Assembly: GCF_030816505.1 (NCBI RefSeq)
Contig: NZ_JAUSYB010000001.1
Span: forward strand, 3,534,001-3,598,000
DNA: 64,000 nt
Direction: 5' to 3'
From: Microbacterium sp. W4I20
GTDB lineage: Bacteria; Actinomycetota; Actinomycetes; Actinomycetales; Microbacteriaceae
Part shown: piece after piece, positions 33,896-42,336 of the stretch
Layout: every line of letters begins with the position of its first letter
How positions within the stretch are numbered: the first letter of the stretch is position 1
Notes under the pieces: model-generated
Told to the model about the DNA's origin: nothing
What the model saw: the letters and a program-made list of their open reading frames with translations, nothing else
Databases searched by the model: none
Translations under genes and position numbers: made by a program

Positions 33896-35149
33896 TCAGG
33901 CGAGGGCGTCGACCAGCGGGCGGAACTTCACCCGGGTCTCCAGCAGCTCCGACTCGGGGTCGGAGCCGGCCACGATGCCCGCCCCGGCGTAGGCCGTCAC
34001 GCGGATGTCGTCGGCCGCGGTCGTGAACTGGGCGCACCGCAGCGCGATCGCCCACTCGCCGTTGCCCGCGGCATCCACCCATCCGACCGGTCCGGCGTAA
34101 CGGCCGCGGTCGAAGGGCTCCAGGTCGCGGATCGCGGCGATCGCCGCCGAGGTCGGCGTGCCGGCGACGGCCGCCGTCGGATGCAGCGCACGCACGAGGT
34201 CGAGCGCCGATTCGCCAGTCGCGAGCTCGCCCTCGACGTCGGTCGCGAGATGGAACAGGTTCGGCAGCTTCAGCAGGAACGGCTGCTCGCTCGCGGCGAG
34301 GGCGCGAGTGTGCGGTCGCAGCGATGCCAGCACGCTCTGCACGGCGTACCCGTGCTCGTCGAGGTCCTTGGTGCTCGACGCCAGATGAGCGGATGCCGCG
34401 GTGTCGGCATCCGCATCCGCGCCGCGCCCGATCGTGCCGGCGAGCACCCGTGCCGTCACCGTGCCGCCCTGCACGGTGACCAGGGTCTCCGGGCTCGCGC
34501 CGATGAGTCCGTCCACGGCGAACGCCCACGTGTCGGGGTAGCCGGTCGCGAGCGCGCGCACGAGCCGTCGCAGATCCGAGCCGGCGGGGATGCTGCCGGT
34601 GAGGTCGCGCGCGAGCACGACCTTGCTCAGCTCGCCGTCGGCGATGCGGTCGAGGGCGCGGCGCACCGAGTCCTGGTAGCCCTGCGGGCTCTGTGCCCCG
34701 GGTCCGACGGTGCCCGCCCAGTGCGGTCCGTACGGCTGCTCGGCGAGTGCCTCTCCGCTCGCGGGCATCGAGGCGAGGCGGATGCGCGTGCGCCAGAAGC
34801 GGTCGCCGTGGCGTCCGAGCACCTGCGTCGGCACGATCAGCACACTGTCGGCGGCCGAGTCCTCGTCGAATGCGAAGGCTCCGAAGGCGACGAGGCCAGA
34901 CCCGGGCAGTCCGACGGCGTCGTCGATCTCGGCGTCTGCCGCCATGTCGCGCCAGAGTGTCGCGAGCGCCGCCCCGCGTGACTCGTCGGCTCCGGTCTGC
35001 GGACGGATCTCGGCGAGCGGCTCACCGACCGCGACGATGCCGTCGCCGCGCCGCAACCAGGCGAGCGGCCGGCCGGGATCCGCGTAGGCCAGGAGGTCTT
35101 CGACCGGGTCTATCTCGCGGGTCTCCACGACCAGATGGGAGGTGTGCAC
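33896..35149 (-). CDS. menF: Isochorismate synthase (MenF/EntC family)
   Basis: 417 aa. The C-terminal chorismate-binding domain shows DSVRRALDRIADGELSKVVLARDL, SPETLVTVQGGTVTARVLAGT, and the LHPTAAVAGTPTSAAIAAI and GPVGWVDAAGNGEWAIALR segments of the active site. It converts chorismate to isochorismate. With menD, menG and a polyprenyl synthase close by, menaquinone rather than siderophore synthesis is the likely use, though isochorismate could feed both. GTG start is 6 nt after TAGGCT (leaderless). Confidence 0.93.
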   Translation of the reverse strand: MHTSHLVVETREIDPVEDLLAYADPGRPLAWLRRGDGIVAVGEPLAEIRPQTGADESRGAALATLWRDMAADAEIDDAVGLPGSGLVAFGAFAFDEDSAADSVLIVPTQVLGRHGDRFWRTRIRLASMPASGEALAEQPYGPHWAGTVGPGAQSPQGYQDSVRRALDRIADGELSKVVLARDLTGSIPAGSDLRRLVRALATGYPDTWAFAVDGLIGASPETLVTVQGGTVTARVLAGTIGRGADADADTAASAHLASSTKDLDEHGYAVQSVLASLRPHTRALAASEQPFLLKLPNLFHLATDVEGELATGESALDLVRALHPTAAVAGTPTSAAIAAIRDLEPFDRGRYAGPVGWVDAAGNGEWAIALRCAQFTTAADDIRVTAYAGAGIVAGSDPESELLETRVKFRPLVDALA

Positions 35150-35155
35150 GCTCCC

Positions 35156-35161
35156 AGCCTA
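35156..35161 (-). promoter_or_regulatory. -10 box of the isochorismate synthase gene (leaderless)
   Basis: Minus-strand TAGGCT, 6 nt (gggagc), GTG 35149. Confidence 0.55.
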
Positions 35162-35193
35162 AGCGGCGCGACCGACGTGCCATCACGCGGTCG

Positions 35194-35199
35194 TAGGGT
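35194..35199 (+). promoter_or_regulatory. -10 box of the DUF402 gene (leaderless)
   Basis: TAGGGT, 6 nt (gggcgg), ATG 35206. Only 32 bp separate it from the divergent -10 box at 35156-35161. Confidence 0.5.
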
Positions 35200-35205
35200 G
35201 GGCGG

Positions 35206-35769
35206 ATGAGCGATGCACGTCCCGCGGTCGGCGCCGAGATGATCTTCCAGTGGCGCAAGTGGGACGGCTCGCCGCACTGGCGGCACGAGTGCATCTACCT
35301 CGGTGCGGACGAGTGGGGCGACTGGATCGGCCAGCCGATCGGATGGCGCAGCGCCCGCCCGGGCGCGGAGTTCGTCGCGGCCGGACCCAACGTCACACTC
35401 GTCCCGCCGGCCGGAGACTACGCGCTCACGGTGAATCGCGACCATCCGAAGGGCATGCGCATCTACATCGACCTCGGATGGGACATCCGATGGTCGGACG
35501 ACCCGTTGCTGGCCACCGGCATCGACATGGACCTCGACGTCGTGCGGGTCGAGGGGGAGCGCGGCACCTGGGTCGACGACCGCGACGAGTGGGCGGAGCA
35601 CAGCATCCGCTACGGGTATCCGGCCGACGTCATGGCGCGTCTCGAGGCCCTCGCTCTCGACCTCGAGGAGCGCGTGCGGGCGCAGGTCGCGCCCTTCGAC
35701 GATGCCACCGCCGATCCGTGGCTCGATCGCCTCGAGCGACTCGCCCTCGCGCCTAGACTGGACCCGTGA
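35206..35769 (+). CDS. DUF402 domain protein
   Basis: 187 aa. DUF402 beta-barrel with acidic metal-binding residues in YIDLGWDIRWSDD...GIDMDLDVVRVEG and a C-terminal helix region. Relatives include nucleoside-di/triphosphate phosphatases and FAU-1-like RNA-binding proteins; the activity here is not established. Leaderless ATG. Its TGA overlaps the menG GTG, and the last codons contain the menG -10 box. Confidence 0.85.
   Translation: MSDARPAVGAEMIFQWRKWDGSPHWRHECIYLGADEWGDWIGQPIGWRSARPGAEFVAAGPNVTLVPPAGDYALTVNRDHPKGMRIYIDLGWDIRWSDDPLLATGIDMDLDVVRVEGERGTWVDDRDEWAEHSIRYGYPADVMARLEALALDLEERVRAQVAPFDDATADPWLDRLERLALAPRLDP
35754..35759 (+). promoter_or_regulatory. Internal -10 box for menG inside the DUF402 gene
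   Basis: TAGACT, 6 nt (ggaccc), GTG 35766. It lies within the final DUF402 codons. Confidence 0.5.
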
Positions 35770-36485
35770 CCTCGAACGAGAAGAACCGCGCCGATCTGGG
35801 CAAGGACCCCGCTCGCGTGAGCGGCATGTTCGACCAGGTCGCCGCCGGCTACGACCGCACGAACACCGCGATGACCTTCGGCAACGACGCCCTGTGGCGT
35901 GCGGCCACGACGCGGGCCGTCGCACCGAAGCCGGGGGAGCGCATCCTCGATCTCGGAGCCGGAACTGCCTCATCGTCGGCGTCGCTGGCTCGCAGCGGGG
36001 CGCAGGTGGTCGCCGCCGACTTCTCGCCGGGGATGCTCGCCGAAGGCCAGCGTCGGCACGGCGCCCTGCGCAATCTCTCGTTCGTGCAGGCAGACGCCAC
36101 CGATCTGCCGTTCGACGACGCCCAGTTCGACGCCGTCACGATGTCGTATGCGCTCCGCAACGTGAGCGACCCGAAGAAGGCGCTGCGCGAGCTGCTACGC
36201 GTCACGAAGCCCGGCGGCCGACTCGTGATCAACGAGTTCTCCACCCCTCCGGGCAAGCTCTTCCGCGGGGCCTACCGCTTCTACAACGACCAGGTGCTCC
36301 CGCGGGTGGCGCGGGTCGCCGGCACCAACGGCGAGGCCTACGACTACCTGAACGAGTCGATCAGGGACTGGCCGAACCAGAAGAAGCTGTCCGCGTGGAT
36401 CCGGGAAGCCGGGTGGACGGACGTCGCCTATCGCAACCTCTCGTTCGGCATCGTCGCCCTGCACAGAGCCCGTAAGCCCGAGTGA
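35766..36485 (+). CDS. menG: Demethylmenaquinone methyltransferase (MenG/UbiE family)
   Basis: 239 aa. Class I SAM-dependent methyltransferase: motif I ILDLGAGTASSSASLA, post-I VVAADFSPGML, and UbiE-type marks FDQVAAGYDRTNTAMTFGND near the N-terminus and DAVTMSYALRNVSDPKKALREL. It performs the final C-methylation of menaquinone. GTG overlaps the DUF402 stop and has its own -10 box. It is followed after 47 bp by the polyprenyl synthase. Confidence 0.95.
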   Translation: MTSNEKNRADLGKDPARVSGMFDQVAAGYDRTNTAMTFGNDALWRAATTRAVAPKPGERILDLGAGTASSSASLARSGAQVVAADFSPGMLAEGQRRHGALRNLSFVQADATDLPFDDAQFDAVTMSYALRNVSDPKKALRELLRVTKPGGRLVINEFSTPPGKLFRGAYRFYNDQVLPRVARVAGTNGEAYDYLNESIRDWPNQKKLSAWIREAGWTDVAYRNLSFGIVALHRARKPE

Positions 36486-36520
36486 CACCGCCCGGCGCAG
36501 ATCGCCGCGCACGACGAAGG

Positions 36521-36526
36521 TAGGCT
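36521..36526 (+). promoter_or_regulatory. -10 box of the polyprenyl synthase gene (leaderless)
   Basis: TAGGCT, 6 nt (gggacc), GTG 36533. Confidence 0.55.
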
Positions 36527-36532
36527 GGGACC

Positions 36533-37594
36533 GTGACTTCGAGCCCCATCGCCCCGGGTTCGCGACTGGCGAGCCGACTGGGCTTCAGCGACCGTGTCTT
36601 CATCGGTCCTGCCGCCCGTCGCGTCGCGCGCGCCATCGAAGACGGCCTCGAGCGGGTCGAGACAGGACTGGCGGACGACGTGCGGGTCGCTGATCCGCTG
36701 GCCGACGCCGCGAGCCGGTACCTCTACGAGGCCGGTGGCAAGCGCATCCGTCCGGTCCTGACCCTCCTCGCAGCCCAGCTGGGCGACGGCAACACCGATG
36801 AGGTGATCGACGTCGCCAAGGCGCTCGAGATCACGCACCTCGGGTCGCTGTACCACGACGACGTCATGGACGGTGCCGACCGCCGCCGGGGGGTTCCCGC
36901 GGCGCACGCGGTCTGGGGCAACAGCATCGCCATCCTCACCGGCGACATCCTTTTCTCCCGGGCGAGCCAGCTCATGTCGCGACTCGGTGAGCGGGCGATC
37001 CGCCTGCAGGCCGACACGTTCGAGCGCCTCGTGCTCGGGCAGATGCATGAGACCCTCGGTGCGCAGCCCGACGACGATCCCATCGCGTTCTACATCCAGG
37101 TGCTCGCTGACAAGACCGGCTCCCTGATCGCCGCGGCGACCCAGGGCGGTGTGATCTTCTCGAACGCTCCGAGCGAGTACGAGGAGCCGATGCGGCTCTA
37201 CGGCGAGAAGATCGGGGTGGCGTTCCAGCTGCTCGACGACGTGATCGACCTGTCGGCCAAGCCCGAAGACACCGGCAAAGTGCCCGGCACCGACCTGCGC
37301 GCCGGTGTCCCGACCATGCCGTACCTCCTGCTGAAGGCCGAATCCGACGCGGCATCCGTCGACCTCGCCGCACGCATCGACGACGGCGTCGCGCTGATCG
37401 CCGACGGCGCCGACCCGGCGATCCTCGACGGCCCCCTCGACGAGCTGCGCGACCACGCAGTCACGCAGAAGACCCTGGAACTCGCCCACTCGTGGACTCA
37501 GGGCGCGATCGACGCGCTCGGACCCCTGCCGCGCGGCACCGTGCGTGAGGCGCTGACCCGATTCGCAGAGACCCTCGCCGAGCGCTCCAGCTGA
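36533..37594 (+). CDS. Polyprenyl diphosphate synthase (menaquinone side chain)
   Basis: 353 aa. First Asp-rich motif DDVMD in LGSLYHDDVMDGADRRRG and second DDVID in FQLLDDVIDLSAKPEDTGK, plus GGKRIRPVL for IPP binding: an all-trans prenyltransferase. Its position beside menG suggests it makes the isoprenoid tail of menaquinone; chain length cannot be set reliably by eye. Leaderless GTG start. Confidence 0.94.
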   Translation: MTSSPIAPGSRLASRLGFSDRVFIGPAARRVARAIEDGLERVETGLADDVRVADPLADAASRYLYEAGGKRIRPVLTLLAAQLGDGNTDEVIDVAKALEITHLGSLYHDDVMDGADRRRGVPAAHAVWGNSIAILTGDILFSRASQLMSRLGERAIRLQADTFERLVLGQMHETLGAQPDDDPIAFYIQVLADKTGSLIAAATQGGVIFSNAPSEYEEPMRLYGEKIGVAFQLLDDVIDLSAKPEDTGKVPGTDLRAGVPTMPYLLLKAESDAASVDLAARIDDGVALIADGADPAILDGPLDELRDHAVTQKTLELAHSWTQGAIDALGPLPRGTVREALTRFAETLAERSS

Positions 37595-37654
37595 TCCTGC
37601 TCGCGCGGCCGGATGGCTGCGTGACGGACGCGCCGGCATACGAAAGGACCTCCC

Positions 37655-39028
37655 ATGACCAAGCTCAGACTGGCCATCGTCGGTGCGGGCCCCGCCGGCA
37701 TCTATGCGGCGGACATCCTGCTGAAGGCCGAGCGCAAGTTCGACGTGTCCATCGACCTGTTCGAGCAGCTGCCGGCACCGTACGGACTCGTCCGCTACGG
37801 CGTCGCACCCGACCACCCGCGCATCAAGGGCATCATCTCGGCTCTGCGTGACGTGCTGGACCGCGGTGACATCCGCCTGTTCGGCAACGTCCGCTTCGGT
37901 GAGGACATCACCCTCGACGACCTCAAGCACCACTACAACGCCGTGATCTTCGCGACCGGCGCGATCCGCGACACCTCGATGGAGATCCCGGGCGTCGATG
38001 CCGTCGGTTCCTACGGCGCCGCCGACTACGTCAGCTGGTTCGACGGCCACCCGGATGTGCCGCGCGAGTGGCCGTTGGACGCCGAATCGGTCGCCGTGAT
38101 CGGCAACGGCAACGTCGCTCTCGACGTGGCCCGGATGCTGGCGAAGCACGCCGAGGATCTGCTCGTCACCGAGGTCCCGGCGAACGTCTACGAGGGGCTC
38201 AAGGCCAGCGCCGTCACCGATGTGCACGTGTTCGGTCGCCGCGGCCCCGCGCAGGTGAAGTTCACCCCACTGGAGCTCCGTGAGCTGGGCGAGCTGCGCG
38301 ACGTCGACATGGTCGTCTACGACGAGGACTTCGACTACGACGAGGCTTCGAAGGAGGCCGTCGCCAGCAACAAGCAGGTCATGGTCATCGACCGCGTGCT
38401 CCAGTCGTGGCGCAAGCGGGACTCGGTGAACAATGCCGGCGGCACGGCCTCGCGTCGCCTGCACCTGCACTTCTGGGCGCGCCCCGTCGAGGTGCGCAAG
38501 GACGAGAACGGCCGGGTCGCCGCCCTCGTCTACGAGCGCACGCAGCCCGACGGCGAAGGCGGTGCGGTCGGCACCGGCGAGCTGCGTGAGGTCCCGATCC
38601 AGGCGCTCTACCGCGCGATCGGCTACTTCGGGTCGCCGCTGCCCGGCGTCCCATTCGACAAGCGGCACGGCGTGATCCCGAACCGCGAGGGCCAGGTGCT
38701 CGCGAAGGACTCCAACGAGCGGGTCTCCGGCATCTACGCGACCGGCTGGATCAAGCGCGGCCCCGTCGGCCTGATCGGGCACACCAAGTCCGACGCCATG
38801 GAGACCGTCCGTCACATCATCAACGACCAGGGTTCCTGGTGGCACCCGGAGGACCCGTCCGAGGAATCGATCCCGGCACTGCTGCAGGAGCGCGGCGTGA
38901 AGTGGACCGATCTGGAGGGGTGGCACCGGCTCGACGAGCACGAGATCGCCCTCGGCGCTCCCGACGAGCGTGCTCGCGTGAAGGTCGTTCCGCGCGACGA
39001 GATGGTGCGGGTCTCACGCGGCGAGTGA
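37655..39028 (+). CDS. fprA: FAD-dependent ferredoxin/adrenodoxin-type NADP+ reductase (FprA-like)
   Basis: 457 aa. N-terminal FAD site VGAGPAGIYAAD, FEQLPAPYGLVRYGVAPDHPRIKGI, NADP-binding VIGNGNVALDVARMLAK and GRRGPAQVKFT, and C-terminal YATGWIKRGPVGLIGHTKSDAMETV. These are hallmarks of the mycobacterial FprA/adrenodoxin reductase group, which passes electrons from NADPH to ferredoxin. ATG with GAAAGGA upstream. It stands as a single gene after the menaquinone cluster. Confidence 0.94.
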   Translation: MTKLRLAIVGAGPAGIYAADILLKAERKFDVSIDLFEQLPAPYGLVRYGVAPDHPRIKGIISALRDVLDRGDIRLFGNVRFGEDITLDDLKHHYNAVIFATGAIRDTSMEIPGVDAVGSYGAADYVSWFDGHPDVPREWPLDAESVAVIGNGNVALDVARMLAKHAEDLLVTEVPANVYEGLKASAVTDVHVFGRRGPAQVKFTPLELRELGELRDVDMVVYDEDFDYDEASKEAVASNKQVMVIDRVLQSWRKRDSVNNAGGTASRRLHLHFWARPVEVRKDENGRVAALVYERTQPDGEGGAVGTGELREVPIQALYRAIGYFGSPLPGVPFDKRHGVIPNREGQVLAKDSNERVSGIYATGWIKRGPVGLIGHTKSDAMETVRHIINDQGSWWHPEDPSEESIPALLQERGVKWTDLEGWHRLDEHEIALGAPDERARVKVVPRDEMVRVSRGE

Positions 39029-39107
39029 CTCTTCGGATCCGCGCGGGTGCCTGTGCGGCCCGCGCCCTGTGAGGGGCCTCGGCTAGCCTGGCAGCGGGGG
39101 TGACCGC

Positions 39108-40148
39108 ATGACCGAGTGGATGGCCGACGTGCTCGGCGACGAGTTCGAACAGCTCACGCTCGAGCTCGGCGACGACGAGCAGGGTCCGGTCGTCGCGACC
39201 CTGGTGCGCGCGCTGCCGCCCGAGCAGGAGTGGTGGGACCGCGTCCGTGGGCACCGTCGTCTCCTCGAAGATGTCGACGTGCTCTACGTGCACGGCTGGT
39301 CGGACTATTTCTTCCAGAAGCGCCTCGCCCGGTTCTGGACCGCGAGAGGGGCGCGCTTCTTCGCCCTCGACCTGCGCAAGTACGGGCGCAGTCTGCGCGA
39401 CGGGCAGACCCCTGGTTACATCGCCGACCTCACCACCTACGACGAGGACATCGCGGCGGCTCTCGCGGCGATGGGCCACTCCGCCGAGGGCTCGGGAGGC
39501 GGTCGGCGGCTCGTGCTGCTCGGGCACTCGACGGGCGGTCTGACCCTCAGCCTCTGGGCGTCTCGCCATCCGGATGCCGTCGACGCGGTCATCCTGAACA
39601 GTCCGTGGCTGGAGTTCCAGGTCGCGCCCGTGCGCGCGGCGATCGCCCCGATGGTCGAGTTCCAGGCGCGGATCCGGCCGCTCGATGTGGCTCCGCAGAT
39701 CGACCTGGGCTTCTACACGAGGGCGCAGCAGGAGGTGGCGGATGCCGATGATCCGGTCGAGGTCAATCCGCTCTGGCGTCCCGCGCAGACGATGGCCGTG
39801 TACGCCGGGTGGCTGCATGCGATCCTGTCCGGCCACAAGAAGGTCGCGGATGGACTCTCGATCGCGGCGCCCGTGTGCGTGCTGCTCTCCGCCCGGTCAG
39901 CGCCGCCCACCCGATGGTCCGAGGAGCTCACGTCCGTCGACTCCGTCCTGGTCGTCGATGACATCGCGCGTGCCGCGCTCCGGCTGGGGTCTTCCGTCAC
40001 GGTCGAGCGGATCGACGGGGCGTTGCACGACGTCTTCCTGTCGCGGCACGACGCCAGAGAAGACGCCTATCGACGCCTGGATCGCTGGGTCACGGGATGG
40101 CGCGCGGTCGACGGGACGCCGGTCACACGTAGTGCATCGCGCGGGTGA
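39108..40148 (+). CDS. Alpha/beta hydrolase (serine hydrolase/lysophospholipase-like)
   Basis: 346 aa. Oxyanion stretch VLYVHGWSDYFFQKRLARFW, nucleophile elbow LLGHSTGGLTLSLWA (intact GHSTG), and a C-terminal His in DGALHDVFLS. DLRKYGRSLRDGQTP and NSPWLEFQ recur in monoacylglycerol-lipase-type actinobacterial proteins. ATG is preceded by GGGGGTGA; TAGCCT (39084-39089) is a likely -10. Its end overlaps the convergent GntR gene by 26 nt. Substrate unknown. Confidence 0.87.
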   Translation: MTEWMADVLGDEFEQLTLELGDDEQGPVVATLVRALPPEQEWWDRVRGHRRLLEDVDVLYVHGWSDYFFQKRLARFWTARGARFFALDLRKYGRSLRDGQTPGYIADLTTYDEDIAAALAAMGHSAEGSGGGRRLVLLGHSTGGLTLSLWASRHPDAVDAVILNSPWLEFQVAPVRAAIAPMVEFQARIRPLDVAPQIDLGFYTRAQQEVADADDPVEVNPLWRPAQTMAVYAGWLHAILSGHKKVADGLSIAAPVCVLLSARSAPPTRWSEELTSVDSVLVVDDIARAALRLGSSVTVERIDGALHDVFLSRHDAREDAYRRLDRWVTGWRAVDGTPVTRSASRG

Positions 40149-40755
40149 GGCGCTCGGCTTCGATCCCGTCTCCGCGGAGGACCGCCTCGCGGAAGTCGAC
40201 ATAGATCTGCAGCATGCGCTCGCGGTCTTCGACCGGCACCGTCCACTCGCGCAGGTTGCGGAGCAGTGCCATGGTGTTCTCCTCGATCAAGACGCAGTGC
40301 TGCGCGTTTCCGCTGTGCTCGCCGAGGAAGGCGAACACTGCCCAGCGCGTGTCCATCGTCCGGGTGCTGTCGGCGAGCGAGTCGTACATCTGCTCGATGA
40401 GCTTCGCGGCGTACTGGCGCTGCGGAGCCGTGAGGCGCGGAACGGCGAGGCGTGCGGCGATGCCGGCCTGGTAGCCGCCGAAAGCCAGCGACTGGGCGAC
40501 GGTGTCGGATGTGACTTCGGTGACCTCCGTGTACCGGCTGGGGTACATCATGACCATGCCGAGGCGCTCGAGTCGCTGCAGCGCTTCGCGCACCGGCGTG
40601 CGTGACACATGGAGCTGCTCGGCGACGTCGAGGTCGCGGATGCGCTGCCCCGGCCCGAGGGTTCCCTCGACGATCTGACTTCCGATGTGGTGGAAGACCT
40701 CTTCGGCGAGCAGTTGCTTGCTCTCGCCGATGTTCTTCGCTGCCAGGTTCTCCAT
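40123..40755 (-). CDS. GntR-family (FadR/FCD type) transcriptional regulator
   Basis: 210 aa. N-terminal winged helix (residues ~18-75; RIRDLDVAEQLHVSRTPVREALQRLERLGMV) and an all-helical FCD effector domain. Start ATG 40753-40755 gives the usual length. It is the rightmost member of a convergent pair; a 434-bp gene-free region follows. Ligand and targets unknown. Confidence 0.9.
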   Translation of the reverse strand: MENLAAKNIGESKQLLAEEVFHHIGSQIVEGTLGPGQRIRDLDVAEQLHVSRTPVREALQRLERLGMVMMYPSRYTEVTEVTSDTVAQSLAFGGYQAGIAARLAVPRLTAPQRQYAAKLIEQMYDSLADSTRTMDTRWAVFAFLGEHSGNAQHCVLIEENTMALLRNLREWTVPVEDRERMLQIYVDFREAVLRGDGIEAERLTRAMHYV

Positions 40756-41189
40756 GGGTCCGCCCCCAGTTGCACTCTCCGCCCGAGCGCCCCGTGATGC
40801 GCCCGGGAGGGCAACTACATCACAGAGCGCGCAGGAAACCAACACTCCACGCGCACCACCGTAGCCGCGCGCAGATGCCCGCGGAGACGACGTCGTGCCG
40901 CATTACATACCAAGCTCTCTGTGGCCGACGGACGCGGAGCGCCCGCCGACCACAGACGACGCGAACGCGCGGAACCACCGTGAACCCCGTCCCCACGGGG
41001 GGAGGCCCACAATTCGTAGAGCGTGGAGCCGTTCGACGGCAGTGCGTCACATCGGACGCGTCGTCGGCCGCATCGAGAAGCGACCTTGACCAGTCTTGAC
41101 CACTTGTTCCGATATATCAGAATGCAATTTCTTTGCGACAAACACGATCTCCGGAGGGTGCCGACAGATCGTGCTTGTAGAGTGCCCGC
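40756..41189. other. 434-bp gene-free region with AT-rich regulatory island
   Basis: No convincing ORF on either strand. The left part should hold the GntR promoter. At 41086-41122, two TTGACC copies 10 bp apart (41086-41091 and 41096-41101) precede a near-palindrome TTCCGATATATCAGAA (41107-41122; 7 of 8 pairs), unusually AT-rich for this DNA. TAGAGT at 41178-41183 is the -10 of the next gene. Confidence 0.5.
41178..41183 (+). promoter_or_regulatory. -10 box (leaderless) of the 81-aa gene
   Basis: TAGAGT, 6 nt (gcccgc), ATG 41190. Confidence 0.5.
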
Positions 41190-41435
41190 ATGAGCGACTC
41201 GATCACACTCGAAGACCTTCCCGACCGCGTGACCGAATGGAGCAACGCCAACAACACCTACCGGTTCACCAACGTCGCGCCGGGCGTGTGGGACGTGCAC
41301 CGGGCGCACGACATCGACTACGTCGCCCACCTCCGACGCTCGGGCGACCTCTACGACTTCGAGGTCGAGGAGGGCGATCCCGCCGGCAGCGGCCTGACGA
41401 TCTCCCTCGATGATCTGAAGAAGCTGCTCCTCTGA
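41190..41435 (+). CDS. Small conserved-looking hypothetical protein, 81 aa
   Basis: 81 aa, acidic, no signal or membrane segment: MSDSITLEDLPDRVTEWSN... ISLDDLKKLLL. The strand-loop pattern with Trp/Tyr (YRFTNVAPGVWDVHRAH) suggests a small beta-rich domain. No family was recognised. Precise -10 spacing supports expression. A second small gene with an identical TAGAGT box starts 31 bp after its stop. Confidence 0.7.
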   Translation: MSDSITLEDLPDRVTEWSNANNTYRFTNVAPGVWDVHRAHDIDYVAHLRRSGDLYDFEVEEGDPAGSGLTISLDDLKKLLL

Positions 41436-41454
41436 TAGGGGCGGTCTTCGTCGG

Positions 41455-41460
41455 TAGAGT
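41455..41460 (+). promoter_or_regulatory. -10 box (leaderless) of the 64-aa gene
   Basis: TAGAGT, 6 nt (acggac), ATG 41467. Confidence 0.5.
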
Positions 41461-41466
41461 ACGGAC

Positions 41467-41661
41467 ATGCGCGAACACGACCCGGAAGAGCTCGAAGGCC
41501 TCGACGAAGCGATCGCGGAGCGCCTTCGCGACGGTACTGCTACGAAGCTCGACGAGATCGCGAAACTCGAGCACCTGCGGCAGGCTGCGATGGATCACGG
41601 AGACGCCGCGCGGGTGCAGGAACTCGACGTGCAGCTGAGCACGATGCGCATCGGCGAATAG
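41467..41661 (+). CDS. Small hypothetical protein, 64 aa, helical
   Basis: 64 aa, highly charged and predicted almost wholly helical (ELEGLDEAIAERLRDG... KLEHLRQAAMDHGDAARVQEL). Possibly a coiled-coil dimer. No family was recognised. Support comes from coding-like composition and a -10 box 6 nt before the ATG. It converges with the YajQ gene. Confidence 0.65.
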   Translation: MREHDPEELEGLDEAIAERLRDGTATKLDEIAKLEHLRQAAMDHGDAARVQELDVQLSTMRIGE

Positions 41662-41704
41662 CCCTAGGTGCTCGCCGGTATGCCCCGGGTAAGGCCGGCG
41701 GGCT

Positions 41705-42193
41705 CTACCGGTAGTTGATGAACTGCAGATCGACGTCGAGGTCCGATCCCCGAAGCAGCGCCATGACGGCCTGCAGATCGTCGCGGCTCTTGGACTGCAC
41801 CCGCAGCTCATCGCCCTGGATCTGGCTCTTGACGCCCTTCGGGCCCTCGTCGCGGATGATCTTGTTGATCTTCTTCGCGTTCTCCGACGAGATGCCGTCC
41901 TTGAGGGTGGAGACGATCCGGAAGAGCTTACCGCTGGCGAACGGGTCGCCGGACTCGAGGCTCTTGAGCGAGATGCCGCGGCGGACCAGCTTCGACTGGT
42001 ACACGTCGAGGACGGCCTTCGCGCGCTCCTCGGAGTTGGCGATGATGAGCACCTGCTCGCCGCTCCACGCGATCGAGGCCTCGGTGCCCTTGAAGTCGTA
42101 GCGCTGCTCGATCTCCTTGCGCGTCTGATTGAGGGCGTTGTCCGCCTCCTGGTGGTCGACCTTGGAGACGATGTCGAAAGAACTGTCAGCCAT
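41705..42193 (-). CDS. yajQ: YajQ-family (UPF0234) nucleotide-binding protein
   Basis: 162 aa, full length. Start [41 protein letters not shown] and the internal [28 protein letters not shown] are diagnostic. Some YajQ proteins bind cyclic-di-GMP, but activity in actinobacteria is not proven. ATG is 6 nt after TAGACT (leaderless). Confidence 0.96.
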   Translation of the reverse strand: MADSSFDIVSKVDHQEADNALNQTRKEIEQRYDFKGTEASIAWSGEQVLIIANSEERAKAVLDVYQSKLVRRGISLKSLESGDPFASGKLFRIVSTLKDGISSENAKKINKIIRDEGPKGVKSQIQGDELRVQSKSRDDLQAVMALLRGSDLDVDLQFINYR

Positions 42194-42199
42194 GCCGAG

Positions 42200-42205
42200 A
42201 GTCTA
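42200..42205 (-). promoter_or_regulatory. -10 box of yajQ (leaderless)
   Basis: Minus-strand TAGACT, 6 nt (ctcggc), ATG 42193. Confidence 0.55.
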
Positions 42206-42280
42206 CCGAGCGCAGCGTTTTCCCGGAGGCCCGGCGGCTGATTCCGCCGGCTGCAGATCGTGCAGGGCTATCCGAGAGCA

Positions 42281-42303
42281 GGTAGCATGCGTGGCATGCT
42301 ACC
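42281..42303. promoter_or_regulatory. PadR operator 1: perfect 10-3-10 inverted repeat
   Basis: GGTAGCATGC-GTG-GCATGCTACC is a perfect palindrome just upstream of the PadR gene. The expected reading is autorepression. Confidence 0.7.
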
Positions 42304-42304
42304 T

Positions 42305-42318
42305 TGTCATGCATGACA
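42305..42318. promoter_or_regulatory. PadR operator 2: perfect 14-bp palindrome
   Basis: TGTCATGCATGACA, one base after operator 1, has the ATG...CAT core spacing typical of PadR sites. It overlaps a possible early ATG at 42313. Confidence 0.65.
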
Positions 42319-42336
42319 GCCGATGTCGGAGCGCAG

